A DNA stretch of 64,000 nucleotides from Chryseobacterium sp. T16E-39. GTDB taxonomy: Bacteria; Bacteroidota; Bacteroidia; Flavobacteriales; Weeksellaceae. The position numbers and the translations under genes are program-made. The DNA lies in contig NZ_CP022282.1 of NCBI RefSeq assembly GCF_002216065.1, positions 124,001 to 188,000 of the forward strand, in the 5' to 3' direction. Positions within the stretch are counted from its first letter, which is position 1. Each line of letters begins with the position of its first letter. The notes under the pieces were generated by a model. The model was not told the origin of the DNA and did not search any database. It saw only the letters and a list, made by a program, of their open reading frames with translations. This document shows positions 17,181 through 25,738 of this stretch, piece after piece.

Positions 17181-18056
17181 ATGAAAAATTTAATCAAATT
17201 CAATCAACTCTTTAAACCATTGCTAATGGTTTTTGTTATGATGCTTACAGCATCATCATTATATGGACAGAAAATCAAACCGTCAAGTAGTGGATACGTA
17301 CCTGTAAATGGTATCAAGATGTATTACGAAGTGTATGGAGAGGGTAAACCGATCATTTTATTGCATGGTGCTTTTATGACAATTGATATGAACTGGGGGC
17401 AGCTGATTCCGGAATTATCAAAAAATAGAAAAGTAATAGCAGTTGAATTGCAGGGACATGGACATACAGAGTTTTCGGAAAGGAAATTATCTCAGGCTAC
17501 TTTAGCAAGTGACGTAGTAGGGCTAATGGACTACCTGAAAATTGAGAGTGCCGATGTTGCGGGCTATAGTTTTGGGGGGGCAATAGCGTATCAGTTTGCT
17601 ATTCAAAACCCTAAAAGACTAAATAGTTTAGTGATTATTTCTGCCACCTATAAAAGTAGCGGCTGGATACCCGAAGTAGGCAATGCTTTTAAGAAAATGA
17701 AACCTGAAATGTTTACAGGTAGTCCTTTACAGACTGCATATGACGCTGTAGCACCTGATAAAACAAAATGGACAAAGTTCTTGCAACAGATGATGGCCAC
17801 TGCCGGAGAACCATTCGATTTAGGTGATGCTAATATTGCGAAAATTTCTGCACCTGTATTAATTATAGCTGGAGATAATGACGGACTGGATAAAATTGAG
17901 TTGATGAAAACCTATAAATTACTAGGTGGTGGTGTTTCTGCGGATATGGGAGCGATGCCAAAATCACAATTGGCTATTGTTCCCGGACAGGGGCATGTAA
18001 GCCTGATGATGCAGACTTCAACAATTTTAAACTATTTGAATAATTTTCTAAAATAA
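17181..18056 (+). CDS. alpha/beta hydrolase, secreted
   Basis: A 291-aa protein with a long N-terminal signal region ending at SSLYGQ (~30). The oxyanion motif LLHGAF (~61-66), nucleophile elbow GYSFGG (Ser130), Asp in IIAGDNDGLD (~232) and His in GQGHVSLM (~274) make a full triad. It resembles epoxide-hydrolase/haloperoxidase-type alpha/beta hydrolases; the substrate is unknown. A bidirectional terminator at 18117-18144 separates it from the convergent deiminase gene. Confidence 0.87.
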   Translation: MKNLIKFNQLFKPLLMVFVMMLTASSLYGQKIKPSSSGYVPVNGIKMYYEVYGEGKPIILLHGAFMTIDMNWGQLIPELSKNRKVIAVELQGHGHTEFSERKLSQATLASDVVGLMDYLKIESADVAGYSFGGAIAYQFAIQNPKRLNSLVIISATYKSSGWIPEVGNAFKKMKPEMFTGSPLQTAYDAVAPDKTKWTKFLQQMMATAGEPFDLGDANIAKISAPVLIIAGDNDGLDKIELMKTYKLLGGGVSADMGAMPKSQLAIVPGQGHVSLMMQTSTILNYLNNFLK

Positions 18057-18116
18057 ACCAATGCTTTTGAAAAAGACAGATTAATTTCAACTTTAAAAAC
18101 ACTTAAGGTAAAAAGC

Positions 18117-18144
18117 AAAAGCGTATTCATTTTGAATACGCTTT
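18117..18144. terminator. bidirectional terminator between convergent genes
   Basis: AAAGCGTATTC / GAATACGCTTT, a perfect 11-bp stem with A- and T-runs on either side, between the converging hydrolase and deiminase genes. Confidence 0.85.
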
Positions 18145-18151
18145 CATTTTT

Positions 18152-19273
18152 CTATCTTGGCTGCTGTTGTGTTACACAATGCACCATTCCACCATTGGCA
18201 AATAGATTACGGCAATCGATTCCAACTACTGTTTTATCTGGGTACAGCTGTTGGATTATTTGATTTGCAACTACGTCGTTAGGGTCATTGTAATTGGGAA
18301 CCAATACCCGGTTGTTTGCAATATAATAATTGATGTATGATGCGCGGCCAACATTTTTCCCATAAGTAGTCATCACATCATTTCTTGTCAAAGGAATCTT
18401 AACAAATTGATAAGTGGTACCATTTTTACCTGTTGCACTGTATAATTTATCAATATCATTATCCGGAACCTGCCAATAGGCAAGATCGTTAGAATTCATG
18501 GTGATAATTGTGGATGAATTGACAAATCTGGCAAACCCATCAATGTGCATATCTGTGATATCGAGGCCTGCTTTTCCTTCCAGCCAGATAAATTTAGTTA
18601 TGCCTAAATTTTTGGTAAATATTGCTTCTGCCTGTTGTTGAGTCATTCCAGGATTTCTATTGGTATTAAGGATGGAGCTTTTACATGCCATTAATACCCC
18701 ATTTCCATCAATTTCAACGCTGCCTCCTTCATTGATCATGACGGCATTAAGATTTACTTTTGGAGTACCATTGTCAGCTGCGATTTTAGAAGGAATTGTA
18801 TTACAGTTGTTAAAATCAGCCTTATTACCCCAGCCATTAAATCCCCAATCCTGAATAAATAACTGTCCGTTTTTATCCTTTACATAGATGGGGCCATTGT
18901 CTCTTACCCAAACATCATCGGTTGGATAAAGCTTAAAATTGATGTTTGATAATGAAACTCCGGCGTTATTTAGCAGCCCCTCAATACGTTCTTTTTCTAC
19001 ACCATCATACGCAATGATATGAACCTTTTCACTTTGAGCAAGTTCTTTGGTCATAGCGACCCAGGTTGCATCCAGTCGGTTACGATAGGTCATACCGTAT
19101 TGATACTGATGTGGCCATTGAAGCCATGTTCCCTCGTGGGGAGCCGATTCTTCAGGCATCTTGTAAACAATAGCATCGGGGCCGGTTGTATTTGAATTAT
19201 CCGTAGACTCTCCCTGAGTACAGGAAAATAAAACAATAGGTAATAATAAAAGTGTGATTTTCTTTTGTTGCAT
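18152..19273 (-). CDS. agmatine deiminase family protein, lipoprotein
   Basis: 373 aa from the ATG at 19273. An in-frame ATG 24 bases upstream (19297) lies in the predicted -7 box and would put eight residues before the signal peptide, so it is rejected. The start gives MQQKKITLLLLPIVLFSC, with a lipobox Cys. The PAD/agmatine-deiminase signature includes DDVWVRDNGP, EGGSVEIDGNG, DMHIDGFARF and the C-terminal GGMVHCVTQQ with Cys366. Most family members are cytoplasmic; the lipid anchor suggests action on an extracytoplasmic guanidino substrate or peptidyl-arginine. Confidence 0.88.
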   Translation of the reverse strand: MQQKKITLLLLPIVLFSCTQGESTDNSNTTGPDAIVYKMPEESAPHEGTWLQWPHQYQYGMTYRNRLDATWVAMTKELAQSEKVHIIAYDGVEKERIEGLLNNAGVSLSNINFKLYPTDDVWVRDNGPIYVKDKNGQLFIQDWGFNGWGNKADFNNCNTIPSKIAADNGTPKVNLNAVMINEGGSVEIDGNGVLMACKSSILNTNRNPGMTQQQAEAIFTKNLGITKFIWLEGKAGLDITDMHIDGFARFVNSSTIITMNSNDLAYWQVPDNDIDKLYSATGKNGTTYQFVKIPLTRNDVMTTYGKNVGRASYINYYIANNRVLVPNYNDPNDVVANQIIQQLYPDKTVVGIDCRNLFANGGMVHCVTQQQPR

Positions 19274-19294
19274 AATTAATCTATTTTGATAGGA

Positions 19295-19302
19295 CAAAAT
19301 TA
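19295..19302 (-). promoter_or_regulatory. -7 box of the deiminase gene
   Basis: TAATTTTG on the minus strand matches TAnnTTTG. It lies between the AraC gene and the deiminase gene, so the deiminase can be transcribed on its own, and its presence rules out the start at 19297. Confidence 0.5.
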
Positions 19303-19341
19303 GATCGATAAATGCGCTCAGAGTTGTCCGGAATTGACAAC

Positions 19342-20163
19342 TTACTTCAACGGCAACAAAATATAAGTTAATTGATCTTCCCGACCATCAGTATGTTTTT
19401 CATACTTTTCTATGATCGGGGAATGAGAGAATTCAAGACCGGAATTAAAGATCCATCGGGAATAGATCTTCGCATAGGTTTCGTCTATTGTTTCATAACC
19501 GCCATGGTGAGCAAAACGGGCATATTTACCTCCAAATATCATTTTTGAGGGTAATTTTTTATGTTTTGACTGCGATGTTGAACATGCATCATAGCGACAG
19601 TTTATTTCAGTTTTAATTAATGGCTCATCAACGATTACCCCAAAATATTCCGTCTCTGAAATAGGAAATTCATTTTGCATAAACTTTTCCCATAACCATT
19701 CGATTTCCTCATTGTTGTAATAGGTTTGAATGCTCTGATAATAGATCTGCATTGGCTTGAGGTATACCATTTCGGGTTCTAACAGGATGTCCGATGTTAC
19801 TGGAATCAGATCGGGACCGCAAAGTAGCTTTTCCTTGCTTAATTTTGCTGCCTTTGGGGAAATCCCAAAATGCTGCTTAAAAGCTTTGGAAAAAGAGGCA
19901 ATATTTGCAAAACCCACTTCAAGAGCAATAGAGGTAAGGCTTTCCTTACTGTAAAGAATTAATTTGTAAGCATTTTCTACTTTTAATCTTTGCTGGAAAG
20001 CACCGATGGTTTCCCCACAGCTATACTTAAAAATACGTTGTATATTTCTGTAAGAATAATGCGATACATCTTCCAGATCCTTAACAGAGATTGGTTCGTC
20101 ATAATTTTTCTCGATAAAATGTATCGTCCTGTAAATACAATTCATCTGCTCTTCCATAAGCAA
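19342..20163 (-). CDS. AraC family regulator with C-terminal GyrI-like effector domain
   Basis: A 273-aa protein. The AraC double HTH is at the N-terminus (~10-110; ISVKDLEDVSHYSYRNIQRIFK and IASFSKAFKQHFGISPKAAK). The C-terminus (~120-273) is a GyrI/BmrR-like small-molecule domain, the reverse of the common AraC order and as in Rob/SoxS-type GyrI proteins. It precedes the deiminase gene on the same strand by 68 bp, so that gene is a likely target. Confidence 0.85.
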   Translation of the reverse strand: MLMEEQMNCIYRTIHFIEKNYDEPISVKDLEDVSHYSYRNIQRIFKYSCGETIGAFQQRLKVENAYKLILYSKESLTSIALEVGFANIASFSKAFKQHFGISPKAAKLSKEKLLCGPDLIPVTSDILLEPEMVYLKPMQIYYQSIQTYYNNEEIEWLWEKFMQNEFPISETEYFGVIVDEPLIKTEINCRYDACSTSQSKHKKLPSKMIFGGKYARFAHHGGYETIDETYAKIYSRWIFNSGLEFSHSPIIEKYEKHTDGREDQLTYILLPLK

Positions 20164-20264
20164 AGATATTTCAGATGAAAGCTACAAAAAATAAAGATAG
20201 GCTACTATACTTTTAGATTGATCGGGCAAACCTTTCATTTTTTAAGAAATAAATAAAATGAAGA

Positions 20265-20660
20265 TTATGTTTTGCTGATAAACTTAACCCTAGGTTTACT
20301 ATCTATCCTTAATACACTTTGTTGTTGAAATTTGCGGATGTATTTCTGTGTAACGCTGTCCAGTAATGCATTTCTTTCTTTGGTTGGCTTACCGATAAAA
20401 GTAACGACTTTTGTATTTTCTGATATCGTTAATTTTGTCTGTGTGTCTTTCCATTTACCCACAGCATCGGTTTCGGTGTATCCTTCAGGAAAATAGCCTG
20501 TTATCACGTTATCAGAGAAATCTTTCCATTGTTGTGGAGTTACATTTCCACCGGTAGGAATATTGGTGCCAAAATACAGGTCGGTTCGCTGCATTGTGGC
20601 ACATGAAACAAGAGCTAAGCTTAAAATAGCCGGGATTATCAGTTTTTTTTGTGTTTTCAT
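20265..20660 (-). CDS. DUF3574 lipoprotein
   Basis: 131 aa. The N-terminus MKTQKKLIIPAILSLALVSC has a lipobox Cys. The rest shows the DUF3574 blocks: DLYFGTNIPTGGNVTPQQWKDF, GYFPEGYTETDAVGKW and SENTKVVTFIG. Family function is unknown. It has its own gap on both sides and no plain operon partner. Confidence 0.78.
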   Translation of the reverse strand: MKTQKKLIIPAILSLALVSCATMQRTDLYFGTNIPTGGNVTPQQWKDFSDNVITGYFPEGYTETDAVGKWKDTQTKLTISENTKVVTFIGKPTKERNALLDSVTQKYIRKFQQQSVLRIDSKPRVKFISKT

Positions 20661-20842
20661 GAGGTTATAAATTTTAGTCGTGAGGGAAAAATTTTATGAT
20701 ACGATATCATTTTGTGGCTGGAAATAATAATTGCTTTTCATCGTTGAGATCCATTTATTAATCTGCAGTTCGGTCAACAAATATAAAATTTTATTGCAAC
20801 AATTCAATCCGATAAAGCATATGATAAGTCCGCAAATTCAGA

Positions 20843-21352
20843 TTATAGGCGAATTTGAAATAGCTTAACGCATAATGGAATAAGTCCTAAAGAGATAATT
20901 ATAAAAATGAGAACTCTTACATAATTAAGTTTTTGCCATAATGATACTCTTGAAAGCAGGTCTTTTGGGAATTGTTGTGATTCTGCTATTTTCTGGAAAT
21001 CTATAATTTGAGGAGCAAAGAAAGATAAAGTCCAGACTCTTACCATTACGTGAAGAATAAATAGTACTAATAACCAATTTTTAACAGGGTCGATTTTCCA
21101 GCAGAAAATAATACTAAGAATAAATGCAACTTCATGGATAGAATGCAAAACAATCCAAAAAACTTTAAGACTAGCTCCATTTCCATCAAGAAGTAGTTTA
21201 AAATTTTGGGGTGGGGAAGAAGCCCACTTAGGAACAAAAACAAGGGTTTCAAAAATCTGGGCTCCATTCATTAAAAAATAAAGCAACGTTGTAATACAAA
21301 GCCATACTTCGGCTCTTGTTACATAACTGATGGTTAGATTTTCTACATTCAT
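20843..21352 (-). CDS. four-TM membrane protein (DUF1772-like)
   Basis: A 169-aa protein with four predicted membrane helices (around 13-40, 63-85, 92-115 and 143-165). The layout, with SSPPQNFKLLL after the first helix and LHVMVRVWTLSFFAP in the third, is like the DUF1772/anthrone-oxygenase-type membrane proteins; that match is weak. It starts 2 bp after the MarR gene, so it is co-transcribed with the regulator and likely under its control. Confidence 0.65.
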   Translation of the reverse strand: MNVENLTISYVTRAEVWLCITTLLYFLMNGAQIFETLVFVPKWASSPPQNFKLLLDGNGASLKVFWIVLHSIHEVAFILSIIFCWKIDPVKNWLLVLFILHVMVRVWTLSFFAPQIIDFQKIAESQQFPKDLLSRVSLWQKLNYVRVLIFIIISLGLIPLCVKLFQIRL

Positions 21353-21354
21353 GA

Positions 21355-21810
21355 TTATTTTTGGTTTAAATGATCCGAGGTTTCTTTCATTATTGCTGTT
21401 GCCTCAGTGAAATACCGTTCAACAACTTGCAATTCATCTTCTGAAAAAGTAGATATAAGTTTAACCGTTTTTTGCTGCAATTCATCAAAAAGTGGTTGCA
21501 GTAATTTCATTGAATTGTCAATATTAGGAATGACGATTACCTTTCTTCTGTCTTCTTTAGTAAACTCTCTTCTAAGCAATTCTTTTTTTTCCAAACGATC
21601 AATTAATGCGGTTACAGCCCCTGTCGTCAGTCCTGTTAGTTTTGATATCTCACCCGCTGTAATTGATGAATGCTGTAATATAAGTCCTAAATACTTATGA
21701 TCTGTTCCTGTTAAACCTGCTTTTCGTGCTATTGCCTCATGCATAATAATGGAAGCATCAGAGTATTGTTTGCTTATCGTTTTGAAATGCTCTATTTTTT
21801 TCTTATCCAT
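21355..21810 (-). CDS. MarR family transcriptional regulator
   Basis: A 151-aa protein with the MarR winged HTH: AGEISKLTGLTTGAVTALIDRLEKKELLRREFTKEDRRKVI spans recognition helix and wing (~50-95). The flanking helices form the dimer region. It is first in a two-gene unit with the membrane protein at 20843. An inverted repeat TATCTT-N7-AAGATA lies at 21831-21849, 20 bp before the start, which suggests autorepression; the ligand is unknown. Confidence 0.88.
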   Translation of the reverse strand: MDKKKIEHFKTISKQYSDASIIMHEAIARKAGLTGTDHKYLGLILQHSSITAGEISKLTGLTTGAVTALIDRLEKKELLRREFTKEDRRKVIVIPNIDNSMKLLQPLFDELQQKTVKLISTFSEDELQVVERYFTEATAIMKETSDHLNQK

Positions 21811-21830
21811 TAATATAATTATTTATAAAG

Positions 21831-21849
21831 TATCTTAGGTGTAAAGATA
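21831..21849 (-). promoter_or_regulatory. putative MarR operator overlapping the -7 box
   Basis: Inverted repeat TATCTT (21831-21836) / AAGATA (21844-21849). On the minus strand the TATCTTTA it contains looks like a TAnnTTTG -7 box, so binding would block transcription of the MarR unit. Confidence 0.45.
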
Positions 21850-21973
21850 TTATTTTATAATGATATTTTAGTATGATTTCAATTTTTTATTTGTACTTAT
21901 TGTGATCGACTGAGTGATAGCCGGTGTTGAAGGTATAGCATGTCCTTTTTGTCAGTATAAAAGGTTAAAACAA

Positions 21974-22007
21974 AAAAAGCCTTTAAATAATAGAATTTAA
22001 AGGCTTT
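21974..22007 (-). terminator. terminator of the mreB gene
   Basis: AAAGCCTTTAAAT / ATTTAAAGGCTTT, a 13-bp stem with flanking A and T runs, 18 bp beyond the mreB stop codon. Confidence 0.8.
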
Positions 22008-22024
22008 CTTGTTTTTTATGATGA

Positions 22025-23053
22025 CTAGTTACTCATAAGAAATCTAAACTTATTGATATTTTTAAGAGCGATACCCGTTCCGCGTACAACAGCTCTCAAA
22101 GGATCTTCAGCAACACATACAGGCAATCCCGTTTTTTTATGGATCCTGTCAGCCAGCCCATGGAGAAGAGCCCCTCCTCCAGCAAGGTATATCCCAGTTT
22201 TATAGATATCCGCAGCGAGTTCAGGAGGCGTTAGGGAAAGGGTTTCCATAACTGCATCTTCAATTCTCATCAAAGATTTATCCAGTGCCTTGAAAATCTC
22301 TTTATAATTGACCATGATCTCTTTGGGTTTACCGGTAATCATATCTCTTCCCTGTACAGGAATGTCTTCCAGAGGATATTCCAGTTCTTCCAGTGCAGAT
22401 CCTATTTCTATTTTTATTCTTTCAGCAGTTCTCTCTCCAACATATAAATTGTAGTGTGATCTTAGGAAATAAGCAATATCATTCGTAAAAACATCCCCTG
22501 CTATTTTTAAAGATCTGTCACAAACAATGCCTCCAAGTGCAATGACTGCTATTTCTGTAGTTCCACCTCCTATATCCACAATCATATTTCCCTCCGGATT
22601 CTGAACGTCAATTCCGGCCCCAATAGCAGCTGCCATCGGTTCATAGATCAGTTTTACTTCTTTTGCATTAACCTTCAGCGCAGAATCCTTCACCGCTCTT
22701 TTTTCAACTTCAGTAATTCCTGAAGGAATGCATATTACAATTCTCAGCGCAGGCTGGATAAATCTGCCCTTGATTCCCGGTATCTGTTTTATAAATTCTT
22801 TGATCATGTGTTCAGAAGCATGAAAATCTGCAATGACTCCATCTTTTAATGGACGTACGGCTTTAATATTTTCATGGGTTTTCCCTTGCATAAGCTTCGC
22901 CTGTTCTCCGACAGCAATTGGTTTTCCTGTAGTACGGTCTATAGAGACTATGGAGGGCTGATCAATGATAATTTTGTTATTGTGTATGATTAAAGTATTA
23001 GCGGTTCCAAGATCCATTGCGATCTCTTGCGTAAACATATCAAATAGCCCCAT
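22025..23053 (-). CDS. mreB: rod shape-determining protein MreB, stand-alone copy
   Basis: A 342-aa actin-like ATPase. It has the phosphate-1 motif AMDLGTANTLI, connect-1 IYEPMAAAIGAG, phosphate-2 MIVDIGGGTTEIAVI and the adenosine motif GIYLAGGGALLHGL, all intact. MreB filaments steer lateral cell-wall synthesis at the inner membrane. Full-length and catalytically intact, yet no mreC, mreD, pbp or rodA follows; a terminator comes at once. It may be a second mreB; whether the usual mreBCD cluster exists elsewhere cannot be seen here. Confidence 0.9.
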   Translation of the reverse strand: MGLFDMFTQEIAMDLGTANTLIIHNNKIIIDQPSIVSIDRTTGKPIAVGEQAKLMQGKTHENIKAVRPLKDGVIADFHASEHMIKEFIKQIPGIKGRFIQPALRIVICIPSGITEVEKRAVKDSALKVNAKEVKLIYEPMAAAIGAGIDVQNPEGNMIVDIGGGTTEIAVIALGGIVCDRSLKIAGDVFTNDIAYFLRSHYNLYVGERTAERIKIEIGSALEELEYPLEDIPVQGRDMITGKPKEIMVNYKEIFKALDKSLMRIEDAVMETLSLTPPELAADIYKTGIYLAGGGALLHGLADRIHKKTGLPVCVAEDPLRAVVRGTGIALKNINKFRFLMSN

Positions 23054-23485
23054 CTTTTTTCGTTGTTTTTATAGGCTGCAAAGTACGGCTTTATGTATTA
23101 AAATAACAGCCTCTGAGTTATGTTATAGGCGTTAAATTTGTGTTAATTATCGTTTAAATGATTTCAATGGAGAGGGGACTTTCTATTGATAATTTTGCGA
23201 TGCATTATTGAGGGATAAATTTCAGAGAAAAGAATAATGGTTTGCGGTAGGGGTAAAAAAAATCCCCAGAAAAATCTGAGGATAAAAACTAATAACCATG
23301 AAAACTCAAATTAAACATGAGTTGCTTATGGTATTGAAAAATTGTGCCAATAATTTACCGACAGAAATAAATTAAGACTTTTTAAGACTTTTTGTGAGAA
23401 TATAAGAAAATAGCCCCATCAATTTTCTGAATTATAGAAGCAAAAAATGAAATTTTGGGGTTTAGGATAACATTTTTTATAGGTT
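23054..23485. other. gene-free region between mreB and the metallo-beta-lactamase gene
   Basis: A short imperfect stem ATCCCCAGA / TCTGAGGAT lies near 23262-23283. A plus-strand frame of 25 codons at 23298-23375 (ATG to TAA) has nothing to support it. I see no strong regulatory site. Confidence 0.35.
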
Positions 23486-24241
23486 TTATTTTTTAAAGAG
23501 CTTAATTGTATAATCAAGTAATTCTTTATTTCCATATTCCCCATGACCCGGAATAACAATTTTTACATTAGGATATTGCTTTTTAATATTTTCAACCGTA
23601 TTTGACCAGGCAGAAACATTTGAATCTCCTAAATAACCTTTGCTGGCGCCAATTTCTTTTATAAGACAGCCTCCAAACATGATGTTTTCACTTGGAAAAT
23701 AGCCAATGACATTATCTTTAGTGTGGCCTTCTCCAAAGAATTTTACAACGACATCTTCGTTACCTACTTTGAGAAGTAATGAATCCTGAAAACTGTTTTT
23801 AGGAATAGTATAGCGATTTTCTTTAGCCAATTCTATGGTTTTAAAATAAGCGTATGAAGAGATCTGATACTGATCAAATGCTTTTAGCCCACCTAAACAA
23901 TCACTATGAAAATGAGTAGGAACGATAGCATTTATTTTACAGTGTAATGTTTCTTTAATCCATTTGATGAGCTTTTCAGAGCTTTTATCATTGGTAGGAG
24001 TGTCAAATACAACAGCTTCATTGCTATTGGTGACAATCAGACCATTACAGGGAACATTCCCAAAATCATGAGTTTGCTGAAAAGAGGTGTGCTCAAAAGA
24101 ATTTTTAGAAATCTGAGTAATGATTAAATCATCACTTTTGTATACAACTTTAGGTTTGAACACCTCTTTTTTTTGAGAATTGCAATTTAAAGTAATTAAG
24201 GAAAGTATAATTATTAATGATATTTTTATAATGATTTTCAT
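23486..24241 (-). CDS. subclass B1 metallo-beta-lactamase, predicted lipoprotein
   Basis: A 251-aa protein with all B1 zinc ligands: His110-x-His112-x-Asp114 (HFHSDCLGG), His173 (GEGHTKDN), Cys192 (MFGGCLIK) and His233 (PGHGEYG). Cys115 occupies the position after the Asp, as in CcrA/CfiA (HWHGDC), not the Arg of BlaB. The N-terminus MKIIIKISLIIILSLITLNC has a Cys suited to lipidation, which would tether it to a membrane as in NDM-1. The sequence differs clearly from the BlaB/IND/CGB types as I remember them. It should hydrolyse beta-lactams including carbapenems, but activity cannot be read from sequence. Confidence 0.88.
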   Translation of the reverse strand: MKIIIKISLIIILSLITLNCNSQKKEVFKPKVVYKSDDLIITQISKNSFEHTSFQQTHDFGNVPCNGLIVTNSNEAVVFDTPTNDKSSEKLIKWIKETLHCKINAIVPTHFHSDCLGGLKAFDQYQISSYAYFKTIELAKENRYTIPKNSFQDSLLLKVGNEDVVVKFFGEGHTKDNVIGYFPSENIMFGGCLIKEIGASKGYLGDSNVSAWSNTVENIKKQYPNVKIVIPGHGEYGNKELLDYTIKLFKK

Positions 24242-24430
24242 TTTGTTACGCTATTTTTGATAGAATTTAAACTTTGAATCCGGATCTTTATACGATGCTA
24301 TTCCATATTAAATAAAATTAAGAAAAAAAGGAAGCCGGAAATAATATCCGAAGAAAAATTAAAAATACAACCAGAGTTCGGAGATACATTTAATTTTATA
24401 ATCACTTCTGAATAATTTTTAAATAAAACG

Positions 24431-25030
24431 ATGAATTATAAAAGCTTTGCAAAAAGGATTATTCAACTCAGGGAAGCAGATCTTGAATTTCGTGATCATC
24501 TTATCCGAAAAGGACAACTTGGAAATGGATATCATACAGGTATGGAGGAACTGCATAACAAAAATGCGGCAATATTGGGTGAAATCATCAGTGCTATAGG
24601 GTATCCCACAACAGATAAAGTGGGTACTGAAGCCAGTGAAGCAGCCTGGCTGGTTATCCAGCATTCAATTGGTCGCCCAGAATTTATGAAAGACTGTGCT
24701 GTACTCTTAAAAGATGAAGTGGATCATGGAAAAGCTGATCCCAAAAACTGGGCTTATCTGAGCGATCGGATTGCCGTATTACAAGAAAAGCCCCAACTTT
24801 ATGGAACTCAGTTTGATTGGAATGAAAACGGAGAACTAAGTCCAAATGCTTTTGATAGTCTGATGCAGGTAAATGAGAGAAGACGGTCTATAGGGCTTAA
24901 TACACTCGAGGAACAAATAGAACTGATCCGGAAAAGGGTGAAAAAAGAAAATCAACTTCCACCGAAAGATTTTGATGAGAGAAAAAAGGAAATGAACGAA
25001 TGGCGAAAAAAAGTAGGCTGGATCAAGTAA
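24431..25030 (+). CDS. DUF6624 family protein
   Basis: A 199-aa helical protein without signal peptide: LREADLEFRDHL, GEIISAIGYPTTDKVG, AAWLVIQHS, DEVDHGKADPKNWAYLSDRIAV and GTQFDWNENGEL match the DUF6624 family of Bacteroidota. Function unknown. It converges on the response-regulator gene at 25040, whose stop is ~10 bp from its own. Confidence 0.75.
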   Translation: MNYKSFAKRIIQLREADLEFRDHLIRKGQLGNGYHTGMEELHNKNAAILGEIISAIGYPTTDKVGTEASEAAWLVIQHSIGRPEFMKDCAVLLKDEVDHGKADPKNWAYLSDRIAVLQEKPQLYGTQFDWNENGELSPNAFDSLMQVNERRRSIGLNTLEEQIELIRKRVKKENQLPPKDFDERKKEMNEWRKKVGWIK

Positions 25031-25039
25031 ATTGTAAAG

Positions 25040-25738
25040 TCAGATCATCTTATTTTTGAGTTCTTTATATTTTGAACGTCCGATGGGTAATATCTCACCT
25101 GTCTTAAGTATAAGTTCATATCGGCTGCCTGGACTGACGACGATCCTTTCAGCCTGTTGAAGATTGACCAGATAAGATTTATGAATTCGCTCAAATCTAT
25201 CCGGAAGAAGCTGTTGCAGTAACTCAAGTGATTTGTCGTGAAGTTCCTGCTGCCCGTTTTTAAGACAGAGTTCTGTATAAATTCCTGCGCCTTTAATGTA
25301 AATAACTTCACTAATATTGATTAACCGGATTTGCCCTGATTTCTTTACTGCTAGGTATTTAACACCTTCCTCAGATTTTATGGCCGGACTGATAAATCGG
25401 TTCAGTGCCTGAAAAAGCCTTGTCTGATCAAAAGGCTTGGGAACAAAATCAAGTACACCATACGCAAAAGCGGTAATGGCTTTATCAATATTAGCTGAAA
25501 CAATAATCGTGTGAAACGAAGCGGCCACCATTTGCTCCAACACTTCAAACCCATTGTCTCCATTGAGATTAAGATCCAGCAAAAGCAGATCAGGAAGTTG
25601 GAGGGTAATTTCATCAAGTCCTTTTTGCAGGGAATCACAGACTACAATCCGGACAGGCTTATTGCCAAAAAATTCGGTTGTCATCCGTTGCAAACGACGG
25701 GCGATTCTGGCTTCGTCTTCTATGATCAGTATATTCAT
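25040..25738 (-). CDS. LytTR-family response regulator
   Basis: 232 aa from the ATG at 25738; an in-frame start 30 bases upstream (25768) lies in the kinase gene and is not needed. The receiver domain (1-115) has the phospho-acceptor Asp55 in LLLLDLNLNG, and Lys in VPKPFD. The C-terminal LytTR domain (~130-232) has RIHKSYLVNLQQ and EILPIGRSKYKEL. The start codon overlaps the kinase stop by one base (TAATG), so the two are translated together. The likely targets include the adjacent divergent receptor gene. Confidence 0.9.
   Translation of the reverse strand: MNILIIEDEARIARRLQRMTTEFFGNKPVRIVVCDSLQKGLDEITLQLPDLLLLDLNLNGDNGFEVLEQMVAASFHTIIVSANIDKAITAFAYGVLDFVPKPFDQTRLFQALNRFISPAIKSEEGVKYLAVKKSGQIRLINISEVIYIKGAGIYTELCLKNGQQELHDKSLELLQQLLPDRFERIHKSYLVNLQQAERIVVSPGSRYELILKTGEILPIGRSKYKELKNKMI

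Noticed and set aside
23298..23375. 25-codon plus-strand frame (starts MKTQIKHELL) between mreB and the metallo-beta-lactamase
   Set aside because: Too short, no promoter, no homolog recalled; kept only as a note.
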